NCBI RefSeq assembly: GCF_027579695.1
Contig: NC_083579.1
Location: forward strand, 71,347,371-71,411,370
DNA length: 64,000 bases
Reading direction: 5' to 3'
From: Neoarius graeffei
Taxonomy: Eukaryota; Chordata; Actinopteri; Siluriformes; Ariidae
The position numbers were made by a program, and so were the translations under genes. Below, piece by piece: positions 59,437 through 64,000 of the stretch (its first letter is position 1; each line of letters starts with the position of its first letter). A model generated the notes under the pieces. The model worked only from the letters and a program-made list of their open reading frames with translations. It was not told the DNA's origin and made no database searches.

Positions 59437-59700
59437 AGTGAACTCCATGCCGTTCCTGCATAGAACCCTGACCTCAACCCCACTGAACACCTTTTGGGGT
59501 GAGCTGAAACACTGACTGCACCCCAGACCTCCTCACTCAATATCAGTACCTGACCTCACTAATGCCCTTGTGTCTCCAGAAGAGTGGAAATTATTATAAC
59601 AGCTAAGGGAACTACATCTAGAACGGGATGCTCAAACAGGCACATATGGGTGTGATGGTGAGGTGTCAGAAGAACCCTTAACTCCGGACTTTAAGTATGT
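59437..59700 (+). pseudogene. Tc1-like transposase C-terminal remnant
   Basis: Plus-strand text reads, with gaps, DLNP(T)EH-type sequence then WGELKH, followed by ISVPDLTNALV-like sequence with a shifted frame. This is the region after the catalytic Glu in one fish Tc1 lineage. Only about 250 bp survives. Confidence 0.5.
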
Positions 59701-59707
59701 GATGACA

Positions 59708-59946
59708 TGTACACACAGAAAATAAAGCACATTATTGTACCTTTAGGGATACAACGGCGTGTCACTTTGGTAGTACCCTCTACGGTACTTGTTTGTACCC
59801 TTTTTATTACTGCTTGGGAACATGTTTTTAGCCTTGAAAAGGTACACCTTGAGGTCCAATAATGAGCCCTAGTGGGTACATTAGTGGAGCTTGTACCTTA
59901 GGGGACAGAAATGGACCCCTACTGTACCCCTATTTCTGACAGTGTA
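59708..59946. mobile_element. Short MITE with ACACAGAAAATAAAG / TTTCTGACAGTGT ends
   Basis: About 240 bp with imperfect inverted ends and repeated GTACCTTTAGGG/GTACCCCTA motifs. No coding potential; family unknown. Confidence 0.5.
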
Positions 59947-60205
59947 TTACATTATGATAATATAAAGAAGAAGATTTGTCACATTTATCCCATCTGACGC
60001 AGTGAACACACACACCCAGAACAGTGTGCAGCTGTCCAGGGAGCGGTTGGGGGTTAGTTGCCTTGCTCAAGGGCTGTTCCGCCATGGATATAGAGGGAGA
60101 AAAAAGTGCTGTTCATTCACATACCTTTTCCTTCTGGTCTAGGGAATCAAACCAGTGACATTTTGGTCCCAAAGATGCTTTTCCAACCTTTTAGGCCCTA
60201 TATGT

Positions 60206-60430
60206 GGGGTGGTGTAGTGGTTAGCACTGTCACTTCACAGCAAGAAGGTTCTGGGTTTGAGCCCAGTGACTGACAGGGGCCTTTCTGTGTGGAGCTTGCA
60301 TGTTCTCCCCGTGTCTGCGTGGGTTTCTTTCAGGTACTCTAGTGTCCCCTAAAGACATGCGATTAGGTTAATTGGCTCCTCTAAATTGTCCATAGGTGTG
60401 AATGGTTGCGGGCTGCAACCTGCAGACGGT
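60206..60430 (+). mobile_element. tRNA-derived SINE, copy 6 (old, diverged)
   Basis: Head GGGTGGTGTAGTGGTTAGCA and B-box GGTTTGAGCCC of the 11300 family; truncated after the GTGAATGGTTG block and more diverged than copies 1-5. Sequence 60431-60744 is unremarkable non-coding DNA. Confidence 0.8.
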
Positions 60431-60744
60431 CCCATCATCTCCGCTCTCTGTGTTGCCATGGAACAAGATCCTCCCAGGCCAAGCAGTGTGGATTGACATC
60501 ATGAACTGACCACCAGTCTAAACAAATTCTTAGCGAAAAGCTCCAAGGTCATGGACTATGTGTTTCTTCAAGCACCCTGTGCCTTGATCTTGGAAAGGAT
60601 ACTCAACTTGGAGCGATGATGACAACCCAATATATAAATATATGCATAAAACACATTTGACATTGCTATTTAATTAGTTCACAAGAGCAAACTCTAGTAC
60701 ACACTTACCCACTTCCATTTCTGACTTATGGCTGTCCATCGATA

Positions 60745-62224
60745 TTCCATACCATACCATACCATCTTTATTTATAAGCGCTTTCACACAACCACAGTTG
60801 AAAACAAAGTGCTGTACATGAGGAGTACGATTTAAAACATAAAACATAAAAACAGGTAAGACAATAAAATACAGCTAAAACAAGACCACAAAAAATAAAA
60901 TAAATAAATAAAACAAGTAAGATCAAATCAATATCTCAGGCTGGGTTGAAAGCCAGTGAGTAAAAGTAGATTTTAAGATATGTTTTAAAAGTGGACACAG
61001 AAGAAGCCTGTCTGATATATAGAGGCAGACTGTTCCACGTCTTAGGGGCAGAAACTGAAAACGCTCTGTCCCCTCTAAGCTTCTGCTTTGATTTTGGTAC
61101 CACCAGGAGCAACTGATCAGCAGACCTGAGCGACCGAGCAGGAACGTACGCTTGAAGCAGCTCTGAAAGGTAAGGCGGAGCAAGACCATGTAAGGATTTA
61201 AAAACAAATAAAAGAAGTTTAAAATGAACTCTAAAAAACACAGGGAGCCAGTGAAGCGAAGCCAGGATGGGTGTTATGCTAACTCTCATACGTGAACCAG
61301 TTAAAAGATGCGCAGCTGCATTCTGAACCAGCTGGAGACGTGAGAGGGATGACTGGCTAACTCCAAGATAGAGTGAATTACAATAAGCCAGCCGAGATGT
61401 AATAAAGGCATGGATTACGGTCTCAAAGTGCTCTCTGGAAAGAACAGGCTTTACTTTCGCCAGCTGCCTAAGATGAAAAAAGCTGGACCTCACGACATTA
61501 GCAATTTGATGGTCCAGCTTAAAGTCACTGTCAGTCTTCAAGCCCAGGTTAGTGACTTTGGGCTTTCGATGTAGTGCCAAGGGGCCCAGGTCTATAGGGG
61601 GACACTCACAGGAGCCACTGGGACTAAACACCATCACTTCAGTTTTTTTGTCATTAAAATTTTAAAAATTAAGGGCCATCCAGGATTTTACATCATTGAG
61701 ACGTTCAAGTAGGGGTCTAATTGAGTAGTCATCCTTTCGTTTCAATGGTACATAAATTTGGCTGTCGTCAGCATAACAATGAAAAGAGATACCGTGCTTT
61801 CTGAGAATAGAGCCCAGAGGAAGTAAATAAAGTGAAAAAAGCAGGGGCCCTAAGATTGAGCCCTGTGGAACTCCACATACCAGGGGAGCGGAGGAGAACT
61901 CCGAATCCAAAATGTTTATGCTCATGATTCTATCTGACAGATAGGACCTCAACCAGTCCAGAGCAGAACCACGAATGCCCACAAGATGCTGTAAACGATA
62001 TAATAAAATGTTATAGTCCACAGAATCGAAGGCTGCAGTTAAGTCAAGCAGGACAAGAATCACATGATCCCCAGAATCTGATGCTACAAGGATATTTAAC
62101 AAAGCTGACTCTGTGCTATGAAGGGTTTTGAAACCCGACTGGAAGATCTCCATGATATTATGCTCATCCAGAAATGATTTTAATTGAGCAAAAACAACCT
62201 TTTCCAGAATTTTTGAAAGGAAAA
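60745..62224 (-). pseudogene. L2-like LINE, 5'-truncated, reverse transcriptase remnant
   Basis: Minus strand 62224-61662 reads LSKILEKVVFAQLKSFLDEH, then FQSGFKTLHSTESALLNILV, LVLLDLTAAFDSVDYNILLY (RT motif A), GVPQGSILGPLLFSLYLLPL (motif B) and FHCYADDSQIYV (the catalytic YADD). After a break at 61660 a second frame (61637-60936) continues KVTNLGLKTDSDFKLDHQIA to ASLHWLPVFFRVHFKLLLFV and FKTYLKIYFYSLAFNPA. The 3' end at about 60750 carries an ATACC repeat tail. The N-terminal endonuclease and half of the RT are missing. Confidence 0.9.
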
Positions 62225-62420
62225 GACCTCGTCATATTCGACAATGACGAGGTCCTCCTCTTTGTTAGGACATAGCCTGCGCAAAGGATTTGTTGTTGAC
62301 GATGGTGATGAGGGTGCGCAGTCCTCGTCCGTACCGCTTTGCTTCCCGCCGGGGATTCAGGTGGCAAGCGAGGGAGCAGGACGACCAGGGCCGACGGGGG
62401 GGTTGGCGCCTCCAATGATG

Positions 62421-62775
62421 GGCGGCACAGTGGTGTAGTGGTTAGCACTGTCGTCTCACAGCAAGAAGGTTCTGGGTTTGAGCCCAGCTGTATGGAGTTT
62501 GCATGTTGTCTGCATGAGTTTCCTCCGGGTGCTCCGGTTTCCCCGACAGTTCAAAGACATGCAGTTAGGTTAACATGGGGCGGCCTTGGGCTGAAGTGCC
62601 CTTGAGCAAAGTACCTAATCCCTGCTCCCCAGGCGCTGTAGTATGGCTGCCCACTGCTCTGGGTGTGTGTGTGTGTGTGTGTGTTCACTGCTTCAGATGG
62701 GTTAAATGCAGAGGATGAATCTCACTGTGCTTGAAGTGTGCATGTGACAAATAAAGGTTTCTTCTTCTTCTTTCC
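62421..62775 (+). mobile_element. tRNA-derived SINE, copy 7, composite with a second tail
   Basis: Head GGGCGGCACAGTGGTGTAGT and B-box GGTTTGAGCCC of the 11300 family. The body is truncated after AGGTTAAC and joins GGGCGGCCTTGGGCTGAAGT, a GT microsatellite (about 62664-62682) and a tail ending AAATAAAGGTTTCTTCTTC. This may be a different SINE subfamily rather than a fusion. Confidence 0.7.
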
Positions 62776-63099
62776 TGGGAGGATGGGGGTACGTGTCTGT
62801 GTTGGCCACTGGACTCGTTTGGACCGCCTGGCTTTCAGCCTGTGTTCACCCTTCCACCAGTGGTTCCAGGAATCGCCCCCCTTGCGGGCGTTGAGGTCGC
62901 AGGGACTCCCTTTTAAACATAAGCACTGAAAATGACCAAATCTATTTTTCACTGTGAAATTGTACTCTGGATAATAATGGTCCATCATCTGTCAGTGCTG
63001 CTCTGTGGAACCAACCCCAAACCAAATCCCTCCTCCCTGTACACTGGACTGAGCTCACTATCTGTCCAAATGGGAGCCATTTTGGGATTTGAGCCCATG

Positions 63100-63500
63100 T
63101 TTTTTTGTTTTTTTTTTTTTGTTTTTTTTTTTCTCCAAAGCCCCGCCCTTTTAGCTGTCTGGGACGCCACTGCTTTATCATCATCATCATTTCACCAGGT
63201 TCAGGCAAAGCGCCTGGAGAGCAGAAAGCGCACGCGTGCGCGCACACACACCCATACGCGCACCGACTGCTGTCAGCTGGACGTGCTGTAGGAGGGGAAT
63301 CAGTTCGATCCCAGTGAGTCCTCCATGGGCTGCAGTTAGAGAGTGGCTCAGGCTGGAGGGATTTACTTCACTGAGCTGTGGCCGCTAAGTTTAAACGCTG
63401 GAGTCGCGTCCGACTCTCCTGTGGAGCAGATCCCGCACAGACGCATCGACCCTGCCTCCTCCTGTCTCACCGGGGGCTGGAAAGAAGCGAGAACAAAGCT
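63100..63500 (+). promoter_or_regulatory. Candidate promoter and untranslated first exon of a downstream gene
   Basis: Non-repetitive, GC-richer stretch after T-runs (63099-63131) ending at a strong donor AAAGCT/GTAAGTGTAA (exon end 63500). The region includes CGCACGCGTGCGCGCAC and CCTGCCTCCTCCTGTCTCAC. No long ORF begins here, so it would be a 5' UTR exon on the plus strand. The gene itself lies beyond the window. Inference only. Confidence 0.3.
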
Positions 63501-63686
63501 GTAAGTGTAAGGACCTTCTATACTTTTGACCTGAGATGTCTGCTGCTGTTTTGAATTGAATTTAAACGCACTGTTGGTGCAAAGCAAAAATAATGGCACC
63601 CACAGAACCCCTCAAGTCCTGAGAGGTGATTGTTTGTTTTTGTTGAATTGTTCATTATTATCAAGTTATTATCTTGTTGGAACACA

Positions 63687-63860
63687 AGCCATGGCCAAAA
63701 TGGTTAGAGAAACCGCTTTGGGACCAAAAGGTTACTGGGTCGATTCCCTGAACCAGCAGGACTGGCTCAAGTGCACTTGAACAAGGCGCCTAACCTCCAA
63801 CTGCTCTGGCAGCCAGAGAAAAACTGATGATGTGATTATCAGTTTGGGCATTGAACCCAG
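63687..63860 (+). mobile_element. tRNA-derived SINE of the fourth family, copy 2
   Basis: AAGCCATGGCCAAAATGGTT, GAGAAACCGCTTTGGGACC and GGTCGATTCCCTGAACCAGC match 59233-59415. The body ends near AACTGCTCTGGCAGC. Confidence 0.7.
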
Positions 63861-64000
63861 CTATAACTAACTAAACTAAAGCACACAAGATAATTATCTT
63901 GTGCAACAAGATAAAATAATAATAATAACCTGTCATGACTTTAGGGGCTCCACAGACACCAAAAGGTAGATAACAGCTTTTTTAAAAAATTAATTAATTT

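Noticed and set aside
62985-63247. Lys-rich minus-strand ORFs near 63.1 kb
   Set aside because: Produced by T-homopolymers at 63099-63131 read in reverse; no conserved protein features.

Overview
The window is vertebrate nuclear DNA, almost certainly from a ray-finned (teleost) fish. It holds one spliced gene that can be followed through to its stop codon, the tail of a second gene, and a very dense load of fish-type transposable elements (Tc1/mariner, hAT, TTAA-flanked Kolobok-like elements, tRNA-derived SINEs, L2- and Rex1-like LINEs). No operons, CRISPR arrays or bacterial features are present.

Genes. At the left edge, on the minus strand, two internal exons (425-604, 674-793) encode the metal-binding core of acireductone dioxygenase (adi1, methionine salvage). 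Its last exon lies beyond base 1 and its first exon was not found. From about 16.6 kb to 52.1 kb on the plus strand lies presenilin-1 (psen1), the aspartyl-protease subunit of gamma-secretase. Ten coding exons (26851-26886, 29269-29540, 32779-32920, 35175-35242, 35467-35687, 42619-42717, 42813-42899, 43074-43259, 47393-47511, 51052-51207) join with consistent splice phase into about 461 codons. Both catalytic aspartates, the GLGD motif and the PALP motif are present. A GC-rich stretch with ETS-like motifs near 16.6-17.0 kb is the best promoter candidate. A possible first exon of another plus-strand gene ends at 63500.

Layout. 0-16 kb: adi1 exons, hAT, MITE and LINE pieces, then a 2.2-kb 22-bp minisatellite (14136-16310). 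16.6-26.8 kb: putative psen1 promoter and a large first intron with a 40-bp tandem array, a YqaJ-associated-type DNA element and a multi-level nest of transposons. 26.8-52.1 kb: psen1 exons separated by nested elements. 52-64 kb: hAT, Tc1, CACGTG-TIR and LINE elements and SINEs.

The most unusual content is in psen1 intron 3 (29608-32649). A TTAA-flanked element with a THAP zinc-finger ORF has been invaded by a second TTAA-flanked element whose only ORF is the cysteine-rich P2X7 C-terminal (ballast) domain, and that element's left inverted repeat is itself split by a hAT-like insertion with an 8-bp duplication. At least five different TTAA-flanked families occur here, alongside a second group of elements whose inverted repeats carry CACGTGAC and GCCATTTTG-type motifs and the first exon of a transposon-borne protein. 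psen1 itself encodes Met where the family has an invariant-looking Gly (YLGEVF becomes YLMEVF), exactly across a splice junction.
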